Assembly (NCBI GenBank): GCA_029891345.1
Contig: CM057002.1
Location: 20,846,295 to 20,910,294, forward strand
DNA: 64,000 bases
From: Dryococelus australis
Lineage: Eukaryota; Arthropoda; Insecta; Phasmatodea; Phasmatidae
Direction of reading: 5' to 3'
The notes under the pieces were generated by a model. The model had not been told where the DNA came from, did not search any database, and was given only the letters and a program-made list of their open reading frames with translations. Positions within the stretch are counted from its first letter, which is position 1. The number at the start of each line of letters is the position of its first letter. Below are positions 44,167 to 55,985 of the stretch, piece after piece. The position numbers and the translations under genes were made by a program.

Positions 44167-46032
44167 TGACGCCGGCTAACAGTCAGCGGCGTTAGAGCCC
44201 ATGACGGCGCTCACCACTCACGTGTCACACTTCCCGCATATGCGCAAAGAGGCCAATAATTTGGTAATGTTATTTTCCAGTGTAAAATGTTTTCAAGTGT
44301 ATGTTACTATTTTTAAATTGTTTGGTTATATAATTCAAAGCGCCCACGGCACCGAGATTAAGAACACTTAATATTCCGGCATGAACGCCGTCATAAAGAG
44401 ACACTAAAATAATATCGAGATTCATAAGAAAATTATAGAAATGCAAAACAATACTTAATTTAATTTGCACCTTTTTATTTTCAATATTAAAATATTTTAA
44501 TTTGCATTCATAGCACTTTCGCTTATGTGAACCCCGTAGGCGGCCATGGTAGGTCCGTGCGACGATTGTCTCTGGACAGTGTGTCGAGGAGAGCTGGCGA
44601 GGTAAGACACTGTCACGTACGCACTACAACTTTTGGTCACTGATTTAGGTTTCCATAGTCAATTTAGTTTACCGGTTAACCTTTGCTTGCGTTCGTTTTT
44701 GCCAGACATTTTCCCCAGCATTATGCTTCCGCTTTATTAATTTCTTGCGCCCTTGTGGCATTCTTAAATTAATCGAGGGGTAGAAATGTGTCGGAGAGGT
44801 CACACGACCCGCGCAACTTGAATCAGACATCATCCGCCTATGTTTATAGCATTTCATTGTAACTTCTGCATTACTGCTACACACAATTTTAAGGGCCTTG
44901 TTTTTATGTTTGTATTTGAGTGTATTTTGTGTGTTTGAATATTTTACGGCAACATCACATACAACCACGTGGTCGATCGACGCCAAGTCTTTGTATGCGC
45001 CATCATTGCATTTTGAGAGCTTATTTATGTAACATTGTATGTGCAATATTTTATTAAGAGTTCTATGTTAAATTTTTGTCCGAGTTCCGTGTAATTTTAT
45101 GTAAATTGATGCTTTTTTTACCACACGGTCATATTAATGTTTGATTTTACCGCCATCAGGCATGTTACAAGCCTGTAATCACGTAAATCGTAAAGAGAAT
45201 CATTTCCTCAACAAGAATAATATTTTGTCTGAATTTAACTTGTAGTTTCCAAGAAGAAATATTGCAATTTCACTTGCACCATGTGGTCCGCTACGAACTT
45301 CATCCAGCGGCACCCGCGCCATCTAAACTTGTTTTCACACGTGTGTTTATTGTGAATACTAATCTCGTGTCCCATCTTGTTTCACGTGTCTTTAAGGGTT
45401 TATGTCATTAATGTACGGTGCAATTACTCCCGTCCTAGCCGGCTCTGTGTATAGGCCATCACCACACTAGCTACGTGCTGGAAGGCGAGCGCCGATGAGT
45501 TTGCTTTAGTGATGCCGAGTAATCACGCGTGTTAATGTGTATTAAGGGGTTTCATTTGTAATTCACCGTGTCCTGTCTTCGGGGAAAAATCTTCAGTCCA
45601 CCCTAGTGGCTGTTGGCCCTCTTTCCTTGTGAAGGCTGTGCTTTCGCGCACCTCGGTGAGATCATCCATTCAGGCGTGCGCTAGATTAATTACGGGCTGG
45701 GGAGCACCCTAGCGGAGTTAACTAGATGCAACCGAGTGTATCATAAATTTCATGGCACGTTGATTTGTACGCACAATATCAATAAAACAAGTCTCACAGT
45801 GAACTTATCTCTTTCATTTGTAGTGACAGTGTCCTAACCACATGTGTTTTCAAGTGATAAATATGTTTAGTATTGCCTAAGTGTTTGTAAGGACGCACAG
45901 GTGAGATGGACACACAGAACCCACAGAATCCCTGAGTCTCAATAGTGCGGTGATTGGGAAGCATTGCTGATGCCCAAGTTACCAGTAAGTATTTGTGTCA
46001 TCGTTCATCTCGTGTCTCACCCGACGGCGTCA
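44167..46032 (+). repeat. 3' LTR, full length (1,866 bp)
   Basis: Starts TGACGCCGGCTAACAG and ends GACGGCGTCA, with the short inverted TGACGCCG/CGGCGTCA ends typical of LTRs. The full length is confirmed by the solo LTR at 56674-58625. AATAAA-type signals occur at several places (for example near 45781). Such long LTRs are unusual for Gypsy elements. A minus-strand frame of 125 codons (45046-44669) lies inside. Confidence 0.9.
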
Positions 46033-46216
46033 ATGTGAAAAATCTGTTATCCTTCTTTGTCTGTTTGTACCTGTTGACAAGTGCTTGACTGTGAGTACTT
46101 GTGATTCTGTACTTTTATACATTATTGGTATACCATCTTGTTAGTTTTTGATACGATGTTTGAAACAGCTAATGAGGAGGGTGTCAACAGCTGAAAGAGA
46201 GTGGGGTGGGTTTCAG
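46033..46216. other. Short Dgk intron end
   Basis: 184 bp between the LTR and the next exon, with the acceptor GTGGGTTTCAG. The branch point and polypyrimidine tract must lie in this short host remainder. Confidence 0.6.
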
Positions 46217-46339
46217 ACATGAGGCACCTAGTACGGAAGTCCAGCAGCGTGGACATCAACTCCTTGAGAGTGTCCTTGAAGGACATTGTGTGTTACCTAT
46301 CCCTCATCGAGGGCGGCAGGCCGGAGGACAAGCTTGAGT
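46217..46339 (+). CDS. Dgk: Dgk exon: run-up to the EF-hands
   Basis: Codes MRHLVRKSSSVDINSLRVSL followed by KDIVCYLSLIEGGRPEDKLE. The last part is a signature of type I diacylglycerol kinases, the helix just before EF-hand 1. Phase 1 at both ends (acceptor TTTCAG|AC, donor GAGT|GTAAGT), agreeing with both neighbours. Confidence 0.92.
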
Positions 46340-49214
46340 GTAAGTATGCACCAGCTAAGTAAGAGCAGTCACAGTTCTGGTAATGTGTGGTCTAACTGAC
46401 GGAACCCAAGAACTACAAAACCCCTGACAGCCAGGCCCAGCATACATGTAGTTGGGAAAATTACTTCAAGAGCACTGCAGCTTATATTCATATACCACAA
46501 GCAAACTAACGAATAAAATAAAGTATACATTTAAGAAGTTTCATTATGTTTTTATTATGTATCGAAATGTAAGTGTAAAGTTATGTACCTCAGTGGCAGA
46601 ATGTGTAGGTTGGCAGCTGTGATGTGTATGTTGTTTACCACAAGTGTGGAACAGAACAGCCGACTGGTCGGGCATATATATGGCGGACAAGCTGACGAAA
46701 TAGGAAACTTTATTGGGACACATCCACACAAGATGGGTAACCAAGTACATAAAAGTTTTATACTCAGCAAAACAGTAACACCTGCCTAAGGCATGTCCAA
46801 AAATGAAAAGAAAGCATGTGAAAATACACACAAACACAAAAGAAAAAGCTGATAAATAGAGATGAATATGAGCCATTCTACAAGATATGGAAATGTAACT
46901 GTCATCAACCTGTGGAATTAAAAAAAAATTCTTTTGCATAATAGTGGCATAAGATTTATAACACATGCATTCATTGTTTTCTTGCAAACCACAATGGTCA
47001 TGAAAACTAAGCCAAACAAAATACTACATTCCTATTGGCTACACAGACTTTCAGACATGTAAGAGTTGCAAGTTGAGATGCTCATGTGTTTCTGTGTGCA
47101 TGTACACACCAGCTAACATTCCTTTGTAGACAAAATTTGTAATGTGTTGTGTGTGTATATTCAGCTATACTATCAGCATTTGTATCACAGAATGACCCTA
47201 ATGGGTGTTCCTGTGCATACCTATATCACTCTTCTGTTGCACCTTTCTAACAAACAACCTCAGAAACATGACTGAGGCAGTCAGAGACTGCAATTGTTAG
47301 AAGCTATTCTAACAGGAAGAAAACAATTGCTCAATGGCCCAAAATAGGAACATTCAGCAATTGTTGTCTCACTATTAGAATTGTAATTTCTTTAAGGGCT
47401 CAGTCTACCTGGTGTTTGAATTGTGTTACAACGTGTTTGTAATTAATGTTTTTTTATTTTTATTAAACAACGAAACTTGTTCCCATTTCACCAATGTATG
47501 AAAAGAAAACACACTTCAGACGACGGATGAATAATACTCCCAATACATCAACGTATATTATAAATGCTATTTCAAAATCCTCTCACATAGCTAAAAACTG
47601 TTTTTTTTCACACTGCTGTATTCCAGGTCAGAAACATGCAACACCATTATAGGGACCTGCACTGAACTTACCCGCAAACTTTCCACCAATAAAATGATAT
47701 AGGGTCACAGTTTAAAGTCCAATAGGTATACGCAACACAACAGAAATACTGCATGGCATTTCAGTGGCATGTGCATAGGAGTGATGCTGCCCTTATCGCT
47801 CACGCACTTCCTTACCTCAAACATGCTAAAAAGCTCCAACTATGCAGCACCATTAACACTGCTTAGCTGTGCATAGGAAAGCTACAAGTGACAGGATGTG
47901 ATCCTAGTAGACCCACCACCACCTGAACTCCCAACTTGTACTCACGTATTAGTCATATTGCAGCCGGGTCTGGAAACATCACCAGTTCAACTTTTTTGTC
48001 GCAAGATCATTGCCATTAAGTAAATAGGAACTAAAGTATAGAAGATAAATAGTAATTCGCGTGAGTGATGTTAGTATGCTATGGAGATAATTCTGTTATT
48101 GCGGTTCCGATAGGGGTAACCGATCTCAAGATTGAGAGGAACTTTGTTTCCAGCTTGATCTCCAGGTAAGGCAGCCTTTCTCAACAGACCAATCTGTTGA
48201 TATCCGTTGAGGAGTACCATGCTCCTTCATCAGTTGCACTTAGTTACAGAAAATTCACATTTGAGGGAAGCCATTTAATGTCCTGTGTTCAAATATCATG
48301 TTTTCCTAAACATATCCCCCAAGGACAGTCTTTAAGAGTGTGTGATAGGCATAGCTGCACATGGCCTCTGAACAAGGGAAAAAAAAATGTATTAAATGAA
48401 AAATATAATTTAAATATTCAACATTTGTTTGTTTGTGAAGTTATATATTTCACAATAAAATTGATATATTTAAACATGTTTAAGTTGCATATTTTTGTTT
48501 AATAAAGTTTTCCACATTAAATGTACGTCATGCAAGTTTTTTCAAAAGGTGATTGCATTGTGGAAGGGATGAGCCTCGCAAAAGTTCTTGTGCCTGGCCT
48601 TACTTTTGCTAGGGATGGCACTGCCTCTGCCACAATCTAAAAACATTTGACTCCAGTTCACACGGTTGATTTTAGAGTTTTGAGCATCCCAATAGATATT
48701 TAGATAAGAGAAATAATAAATGGATATAAAGTTAAAAAATCATCCATACTTTGGCTGTCAACGTCAAAAGAAAACTACATTTACGAGGGTGTAATTTACA
48801 CTTATGGATTTCACATTTAAGCTTAATTTACATAATTCTAACAGTAACTAAAGTTATGTAACAGCTCTATACTCAGAAAATATAATGCTTTGTTCATGGG
48901 TGACAGTGTCTGTTTCTGTCTTATATTACTTACATCATAAGAAAATCTTTAATATTTTAAATTTGGCTCTCATAATATTTAAAGAACTGTTTATATAGCT
49001 GAATCATATTTAAAAATTGCCCATGTTATCTGGAAATCAGAGTGTGTGTAAGCAGTTATGGCATGTTAAGGGCAGATTTACTTTAGTGTTTTCTGTGTTC
49101 CATACAAGAGAGAGCTTGCAGTATTCTTTAAAGGCCCGAGTATTAAATCAATGTCATTATGTTTGTGTGGTATGCTCCGAAGCATGGATTTACAAATGTG
49201 CTCCTATGTTTCAG
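46340..49214. other. Dgk intron without recognised features
   Basis: AT-rich. Overlapping open frames around 46544-46987 on both strands have no domain pattern. I recognise no SINE or MITE here. Confidence 0.5.
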
Positions 49215-49264
49215 TCATGTTCCGGCTGTATGACACAGACGGCAATGGTGTGTTGGACACAAAC
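49215..49264 (+). CDS. Dgk: Dgk exon: EF-hand 1, first part
   Basis: A 50-bp exon coding FMFRLYDTDGNGVLDTN. DTDGNGVLD gives Ca2+ ligands 1, 3, 5, 7 and 9 of a canonical EF-hand loop. The twelfth-position Glu is the first codon of the next exon, so the intron cuts the loop between positions 11 and 12. Acceptor TTTCAG|TC, donor AAAC|GTGAGT. Confidence 0.93.
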
Positions 49265-49349
49265 GTGAGTACGGCACTTCCATGTGGGGTAATGTGCAAG
49301 TGGTTACTTCCCAGGGTATCATCCGAGTAGCACGGGTGTCTTGTTCCAG

Positions 49350-49424
49350 GAAATGGACTGCATCGTCAACCAGATGATGAATGTAGCCGAGTACCTGGGC
49401 TGGGATGTCAGCGAGCTGAAGCCG
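49350..49424 (+). CDS. Dgk: Dgk exon: end of EF-hand 1
   Basis: 25 codons, EMDCIVNQMMNVAEYLGWDV then SELKP. It supplies the twelfth-position Glu of EF loop 1 and the exit helix. Phase 0 at both ends (acceptor TTGTTCCAG, donor CCG|GTCAGT). The preceding intron is only 85 bp, by far the shortest in the gene. Confidence 0.93.
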
Positions 49425-50535
49425 GTCAGTGTCCCAACTTTCATTTCCTAGATTCCGTGTACTTCAATCAACATTTCGAGCTGACAGGTCAAGTCATACC
49501 TAATTGTTCATGTATGGTTTGTAGCAAAACTGAATTTTAGTCACCTTATAGAGAAAAACAAGAAAAAAGCATCTGTTTACATTATAAACATTAATGCAAT
49601 GATATGTATTAGAATTAAACAAGCAGTCAAATTCAAGAAAAGTTACCACCTCTCATCCCTTTATACGAATCTGCTCTTAGCAGTTGTATTAATACACACT
49701 AGACTCTCTGAGTCCACAAAGTGACTTGTAAGTTGATACTTAAACATTGGAAAGGACTTTATACTGAACAAATATTTAATACTATCACATGTGCCAGGGA
49801 TTGAGAGATTTATTTATTTTTAATGAAAAGTAGTTTAAAATTAAGTACTAATAACATTTTAAAAAGGAAACAGAAAACGCAAGTACTCACATGACGGTAC
49901 TAGATAGACACAAAAAAAAAAAGCAAACACATTTCCCCCAAGGATGTGTGGTTGCAACATTTTGCTGACTTGGCCACCTTTTTCAGGTGGCAAGTGGTGG
50001 TATATTGGTACATTACAGTTTTCTGAGAGTTGGTTTGGCAAACAGCGAACCCAGCGGACCACCGCTCAACAGAGTGAAGTGTACCACCACTTGCCGCATG
50101 AAGAAGCTGGAAGCAAGCGAAATGTCGCAATCACACATCTGTGTGGTAAATGAGTCCCGTCAGACATTCGTAGACACCCCTTAATATCAAATGTTGGAAT
50201 AAATACTCACTGAATGGTAGTAGTACAAGTATTCCATGTACAAACTCTCATTTTCAATAATTCTACCATGATCTTCATTCATCTATTGTGCTAGACATTC
50301 TAATAATGTTGGTGCTGTCCATAATATCCTTGTTTCTATTCATGCTTTTATTCTGGGACAGCTAATGCAATGTTGCAGCTAGTAACATGTCATTCACGAA
50401 TCAAACACAACTTGTGCATGATGCGCAGTGAGCGTTTTGTCACAGTGAAATCATTTTAGAAGTTGCTTTTTTTAATCCTGACATAGACGCACAGAAGAAT
50501 ATAGGGAGCATGACTTGCTGATATGTGTGTTGCAG
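49425..50535. other. Dgk intron without recognised features
   Basis: AT-rich with no repeat I can name; overlapping short frames around 49860-50180 are chance. Confidence 0.5.
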
Positions 50536-50655
50536 ATCCTGCAAGACATGATGGTGGAGATAGACTACGATGCCGACGGCACAGTGTCGCTGGAGGAGTG
50601 GAAGCGAGGCGGCATGACAACCATTCCATTGCTAGTGTTGCTGGGGTTGGACACG
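50536..50655 (+). CDS. Dgk: Dgk exon: EF-hand 2
   Basis: 40 codons starting [20 protein letters not shown]. The loop [12 protein letters not shown] has Asp/Asp/Asp at positions 1, 3 and 5, Ser at 9 and Glu at 12, a canonical Ca2+ site. It then runs [16 protein letters not shown], which leads into the first C1 domain in type I kinases. Phase 0 on both sides (acceptor GTTGCAG, donor ACG|GTGAGT). Confidence 0.95.
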
Positions 50656-52032
50656 GTGAGTCCCTTCACTTCATGGGCTATGCGTCTCAAAGAGAAGGTG
50701 CAGTTTCAACCAGTGCAAGGCTAGTGTTACCATTATAGTCTCTTCATAGTTACATCCGACTTTTCTTAACCCCTGATAAATAATCTAATTTCAGACTGCC
50801 CGCTATGTGTGATCCTTTACAATCAAGTTTACACATAGAATATGTTTGCAAAAATCAGAATACAATGATGCACAGTAGAACCCCACTGTAACGGACACCT
50901 CACAGTTCCCAGGAATAAGGTTGTTAGTGAGAGATGGTCTTAATAGGGCATTAGGAAGATTTGACATGTTTTGACCTACCCCGACGCCTGTACATCAACA
51001 TGAAGATGGTATCTATTTTTAGATATGCAATGCTTGGAGTGGTGTTAAATGCAATGCGCAGTAACTTTATTTTTCAACTGACTTCCCTCAAATTTCCAAC
51101 TATTTTGTTTTACATAAATTTTCAAGTTTCCTCTAAAATTGGTCTTTAATAAAAGGGTTGCAACAGTTAGGTTCTACTGTATAATTATGATACAGTGGGT
51201 AGTGTTTAATGGTGTTTATACAATTCTCGCTCACAAAAATATCAAGGGTGACAAGTATTTTGCAAACATCACTCCTGACCACAGGTTTTACAAAATGATA
51301 ATGCAGTCTTACTAAGCAGTACAATGTAATTAACACAAACGGCCCTATTGTTGCACCTGCCAACAACACACCACTTCCATTAAAAACACACACAAAGGAT
51401 CTGGTGGCACCAATACAACGCCTGGCATGTAGGCAATACTTGGAGGGAGAGGATGAGAATCTCGATGACAAAAAGCACTATGAATTGTGATAGATTTTGG
51501 TTCGTGCTCGACACAGGTCTTGAAAGCCGATGAGAGCCAAGATGCAGCAACAGCAGAATGCAAGGGTAGGGAAACAGGAGCACCCTGAGAAAACCCACAT
51601 GCCAAATGCATCTGCCACTTTTCCCACATGTGAAGGGCCCGCAGTCAGGTTTGATTCCTGGCATGGTCGCTCCCGGATTTTCGCATGTTTTTCAAAAGGA
51701 ATCACCTACCAAAATATTTCGTCAGAGTTTCTAGATTTTTTTTATTTCACCTAGATACTAGTCAGTTACACGACATTGTTTGTTAACTTTAACGTGTGGC
51801 AATAGTATATCCATTGAGCAGAAAGGAATAAGTTAGAAGGGCTTTCAGAAATCTTTCTTATGACATGGTCAGCCTTGTGAGGTTTAACACACTGGATACT
51901 TGTTCATAAGTTAAGGTACTCTTTCTGAACTTTGTGTGCCAGTCGTGTTGTTTAAGACACTGAACATGTGACATTGTGCAAGCCCAACATCTCATCTGTT
52001 CATAGTTATTAACGCAAGGCCGACTGTTACAG
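50656..52032. other. Dgk intron with a rearranged SINE
   Basis: Holds the head-to-head SINE pieces at 51515-51687. The rest is AT-rich without features. Confidence 0.5.
51515..51687. mobile_element. Two SINE family A pieces joined head to head
   Basis: 51515-51632 is a minus-strand body and end (GGTCTTGAAAGCCGATGAGA, GAAAACCCACATGCC). From about 51633 the sequence switches to the plus strand (GGTTTGATTCCTGG, CGCTCCCGGATTTTCGCATG). The two pieces share no complete head. This could come from insertion of one copy into another or from an inversion. Confidence 0.65.
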
Positions 52033-52150
52033 AATGTGAAGGAGGACGGACACCACCTTTGGAGGCTGAAGCACTTCAGCAAGCCGGCATACTGCAACCT
52101 TTGTCTCAACATGCTCGTGGGACTGGGCAAAAAGGGCCTCTGCTGCATCT
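52033..52150 (+). CDS. Dgk: Dgk exon: first C1 domain, main part
   Basis: Codes [20 protein letters not shown] then [18 protein letters not shown]. It holds the His and first Cys residues of a C1 zinc-finger domain (H..., C-x2-C, CC). In DGKs this domain takes part in membrane and substrate positioning. It ends in phase 1 (ATCT|GTCAGT), and the split codon restores Phe before the next Cys. Confidence 0.95.
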
Positions 52151-53663
52151 GTCAGTACCTCCACATCATGGGGTTTCAACCCCAGTTATTTCCATTACAC
52201 CATTTTATAGTAGCGACAAGTTTTTCAGCAGCAGCATATTAATAATTTACATGTTGTCCAGAACGTCCACGCCTTACTTCCCACTAGGGTTGTGTGAATA
52301 TTCGGTATACTGAAATGAAAACAAAAAATGACAACTTTCATTTTCGTTTCTGTAAGAAATTTGATTGCAAAAAGTTTTAATAAAATGAAAAACCTCAATT
52401 TAGATTAATACAGTATTCAGGAGTTCAATTAGTGCACCAGGAAAGGTAATTTTTGTCTGTAAATCATCTTGATGGTTTCCCTTATTTTACAACTAAAATA
52501 ACTACGTAATATGGAAATCTAAGTATAGGTAAAAACCCCTGTGGTAAATATTCTATATCCTCCACTTTTTTGTTTGGTTTTGCAACAAATTTGTTATAAT
52601 GAATAACTTGACAAAATCTTATTAAATTTGTTTAAATAAATGATGGTTTCATACACATGACATACATGAAATAACACTTTCGCAAACTGAATTAAAACTG
52701 AAAAATGATCATCTGAAGGTTAGGAATCAGACATATTTCTTGACGGATGAGCAGTAAACTCTGTGCTTTTAGAATATAATGCAGAGCCAGAGATGAGCTT
52801 GCATGTGAAAAGTCATCCAACAAATGGAATGGAGCACCAAACAAGCAAATTTACAAAGCATAAAATAAGTACATCTCATAAGTGCAGGAGCTGTTAAAAA
52901 GGTTTTCTATAACTAGCAGAATTCCAGGAACTAAAATAATCAGTGAAGCAGAACAGAGAATGTATACCATTGAAATTACATGTCTGACTTCTTTAGCGAC
53001 TGAGTCTAGACTAGCAAAGAACAGCTATACCTCTAGTGGAAGATTACTGAAACCTTAATGATAAATTTGTTCTAATGATTCATATAATACACGAAACCCT
53101 TTTTGAAAAATAAAGTGAATTCACAATCTAACTCTTATCAACTTCCTTCTCCAATGCCACCAACTTTGAATAATACTTTTTAAAAGGTCTTTCCTTTCTA
53201 GAATTTGGATTTAGACAACTATTCCTTGAAGTGTAACTCACAAGTAACACAGTTTAACACTAAGCATGACCACGCCAGTTGTTAGTGGCCTGGAGTGGAG
53301 AAGTTTGGGCGGCTATTGACAAACAACAGCAAAGTCTTGAGAGCCAATGGTGAAACAATGTGGATATGTAGCAGTGCTAGAATGCAAGAATGGGGGAAAT
53401 GGGAGATCCCCAAGTATAGCTGTGCATCGACCACCATAATTCCCACACGTAAATATCCAGGAGTGACCCTGCCAAGAATTGAACCCGGTTCGCTTCGGTG
53501 GGAGGAAAGCTTTCTAGCAACTGCACCAACTTTGATCCCAGGTGTTTACATTTAAGCAACTGGAGGTACTTCAGGCTTAGTAACATATAGTACATAAAAC
53601 ATTTAACATATATGATATAAAATAAATGAATCAGAAATATAAGTAAAATACATGTGTTTGCAG
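52151..53663. other. Dgk intron with one SINE
   Basis: Apart from the minus-strand SINE at 53300-53530 the sequence is AT-rich without features. Confidence 0.5.
53300..53530 (-). mobile_element. SINE family A, near full length
   Basis: On the minus strand box A lies near 53525 (GTTGGTGCAGTTGCTAGA) and box B reads CGGGTTCAATTC, followed by the family body and end (GGCTCTCAAGACTTTG). It ends about 130 bp before the next exon. Confidence 0.85.
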
Positions 53664-53869
53664 TCTGCAAGTACACTGTGCACGAGCGCTGCGTGCAGAG
53701 GGCGCCAGCATCGTGCATCGCCACCTACGTGAAGTCAAAAAAGACATCGCAGACGATGGCACACCACTGGGTCGAGGGCAACTGCCATGGCAAGTGTTCC
53801 CGCTGCAAGAAGACCATCAAGAGTTACAACGGCATCACCGGTCTGCACTGCCGTTGGTGTCAGATCACG
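53664..53869 (+). CDS. Dgk: Dgk exon: end of C1-1 and most of C1-2
   Basis: Begins [17 protein letters not shown], closing the first C1 domain with its last zinc ligands. It continues YVKSKK, then [20 protein letters not shown] and [10 protein letters not shown], the second C1 domain. Phase 1 start (TTTGCAG|TC), phase 0 end (ACG|GTAAAC). Spacing of His and Cys residues is normal, so both zinc sites should form. Confidence 0.95.
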
Positions 53870-55056
53870 GTAAACACAGCTCAGCTAGTTGAAGCACTGT
53901 TCAAATTCTCTGAATCATTCCCCTTCTTTCCTACGAATACACAATTCCACATAATCATTAACTATACACAAATACTCTGAATTCTTCCCCAACGAATCAC
54001 ACTAATTTACATTCTTGCCAATTCCCATAATATTTTTTAATGTACACCAGCACTGAATTCATCCCTCAAGAAACACATTTCCAAGCTCGCTTTTCCTTTC
54101 GACGATATTAAGTATACACTAGCAATGAATACTTCTCCTATGTAAAAACATTTCAATACTGACCATCCTCCACGTTCACATCAAGTGCGTTATTGCATTA
54201 TCCAAATCCATTACTGCAGTGATGAGCATGCAGACACCAAACTTGGGAAGTAAGTTACGTACTGTAGCTTACTTGCTGAGCACTTGCAACTGTCACAATA
54301 TTTATAGTTAAAGTTATATTCGGTCTTTGTAATAGGTTCAAAATTTCCAATTAAAAGCTAAATATACCACCATAATTACAGCTTTTAATTGCTAAGTAAT
54401 GAATTCTACAGTCAGAGCTTACATTTGTTTTAACTTTTCTGGGTTTTGTCAAGACAAGTGTCATGAATGATAAAAAGTTAATGATTGAAAAGTACATTCG
54501 GACCATTTAAACATGATCTTTGCAGTAAGCTAGGTTAACGAGAAGAGAGGGTCATTGCTATAGTCAATTTATTTTCCACTTTTAATTTAAGATTTTTTAG
54601 GACCTCCTGTTGGCTCAGTTGAGTGTTGTCACTGGCCTCCATGATCCGAGGTTACTCTGACTTGACCCCATGCCCTGCGGATGGAAAATTTTCCATTGGG
54701 GGGGAGGGTGATTTCGTGTGAGGAACGTGATGGACACTGTTGTGGTGTCCGAGTTTTTCTCTGCTCTCCCATTTTCTACCTCATGCTCATTCTGCTACAT
54801 TTCCACCCTTATCTCATCCCACCTCACCCATTCTTCAGATTGGCCAGAGCAACAGGTCTGTACCTAAGATACGGCAGCCGGCTCCACTTAGCATTAGCCT
54901 CCTCTCATACATAAAAACCACATGTAGGTTTCCTTTTTCCATTTAAGATTTTTTAAAATGTTACTGGTACACCAGTGGAGATAGCAAAGTAAGATTTCCT
55001 GAGGCTATTAAAAATTTAACGCTTTCGCTGTTATTGCGTGTGCACGTTATGTGTAG
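53870..55056. other. Dgk intron with a probable third SINE family
   Basis: 54604-54920 begins with GTTGGCTCAGTTGAG (box-A-like) and continues with CCATGATCCGAGG and ATGCCCTGCGGATGGAAAAT, which suggests a tRNA-derived SINE different from families A and B. Box B is diverged (GGTTACTCTGAC). A single copy in this window does not prove it. Confidence 0.4.
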
Positions 55057-55242
55057 CTTCACAACCGGTGCGCATCGCAAGTGAAGCCAGAGTGCAACTT
55101 GGGGGAGCACCGCATGCACATCCTGCCGCCCACTGCCATCTGCCCCATCGTTCTGGACCGCCAACGCTCCATCACCCGCGAGACCAAGCGCTCCGGCCTG
55201 CAACGCTCCGAGAGCCAGACCCCGACTGACTCCAATCACTCG
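55057..55242 (+). CDS. Dgk: Dgk exon: end of C1-2 and linker to kinase
   Basis: Codes [20 protein letters not shown], giving the last ligands of C1-2, then [20 protein letters not shown], a stretch conserved between C1-2 and the catalytic domain, and a Ser/Thr-rich linker ([11 protein letters not shown]). Phase 0 at both ends; acceptor ATGTGTAG, donor TCG|GTGAGC. Confidence 0.93.
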
Positions 55243-55436
55243 GTGAGCCAACCCAGAATCCATCAACGTTCCCATATTTTCAAAGCATTACATCTGCCTG
55301 AGGTTGTCAATCCACTTTCAACTGATGTTGGCAAAGGAACCCTTTCCCCTACCAATAATAAGATTATTTCTTCTTCCCCCCAGCATTTTGCAACACTTTC
55401 CCCAAAAAATTAAAAAAAACAATTTATAGAGAGTGA

Positions 55437-55690
55437 ACAGGGACTGCAGTGGTGTAGTGGTTAGACTACTCGCCTTCAACCTAGGAGGACTGGATTTGAT
55501 TCCCAGCAGAGTCACCCCCGGATTTTAGCATGTGAGAATTGTGCCGAACGATGTTGCTGGTTGTCAGATTTTCTAGGGGAGCTTTAGTTTTCCCCGCCCT
55601 TTCATTATGGCACTGTTCCATACTCACCTCGCTTCATCCTCATTGACTCTAAAGACCTCAATGTTAAGAGCCACCCAAATCTCTTCACCC
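55437..55690 (+). mobile_element. SINE family A, full length
   Basis: Head GCAGTGGTGTAGTGGTTAGA (box A) and GGATTTGATTCCC (box B), then CACCCCCGGATTTTAGCATG, a body with GTGCCGAACGATG, and an end CTCATTGACTCTAAAGACCT. Complete by comparison with 31175. Confidence 0.9.
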
Positions 55691-55691
55691 A

Positions 55692-55985
55692 CTCTACAGA
55701 ATGAGGTGGTACAGTGGTTACACATAAGACTCACATTCGGGATGGCTAAAGTTTGATTTCTAATCCACCCTGACTGTTTCCAGTTTTTCATGGTTTCACA
55801 AAAACACTCCACATAAATTTTGAGATAGCTCCTTGCGATAGTCCATGGCTGATTCCTTTCCCGCTTCTAACTGTCCAAGCCACTGGAACGAACTCATATT
55901 ACAACTGGGTGGAGAAGCCATGGCCCGTGGGGCTAGCAGACTTCTGATCAGAGCCCCTAGTGTGGTGAACCAGCAAGTAAAAATA
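55692..55985 (+). mobile_element. SINE family B, tRNA-derived
   Basis: A different head: GAGGTGGTACAGTGGTTACA (box A region), CTCACATTCGGGATGGC, GTTTGATTTC (box B). The body has GTTTTTCATGGTTTC and CCATGGCTGATTCCTTTCCC. This layout is that of a SINE group common in several insects. Confidence 0.7.

Larger units (their letters stand above)
39795..46032 (+). mobile_element. Ty3/Gypsy-type LTR retrotransposon, degraded
   Basis: Begins TGACGCCGGCTAACAG and ends CGACGGCGTCA, flanked by ACGT (39791-39794) and ATGT (46033-46036), a 4-bp target duplication with one C-to-T difference. The order protease, reverse transcriptase, RNase H, integrase defines Ty3/Gypsy. The 5' LTR is cut to about 410 bp, and the rest of it, the primer-binding site and gag are deleted. 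The pol frame carries stops and shifts. It sits in the sense orientation in a Dgk intron and ends 184 bp before the exon at 46217. Confidence 0.9.
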
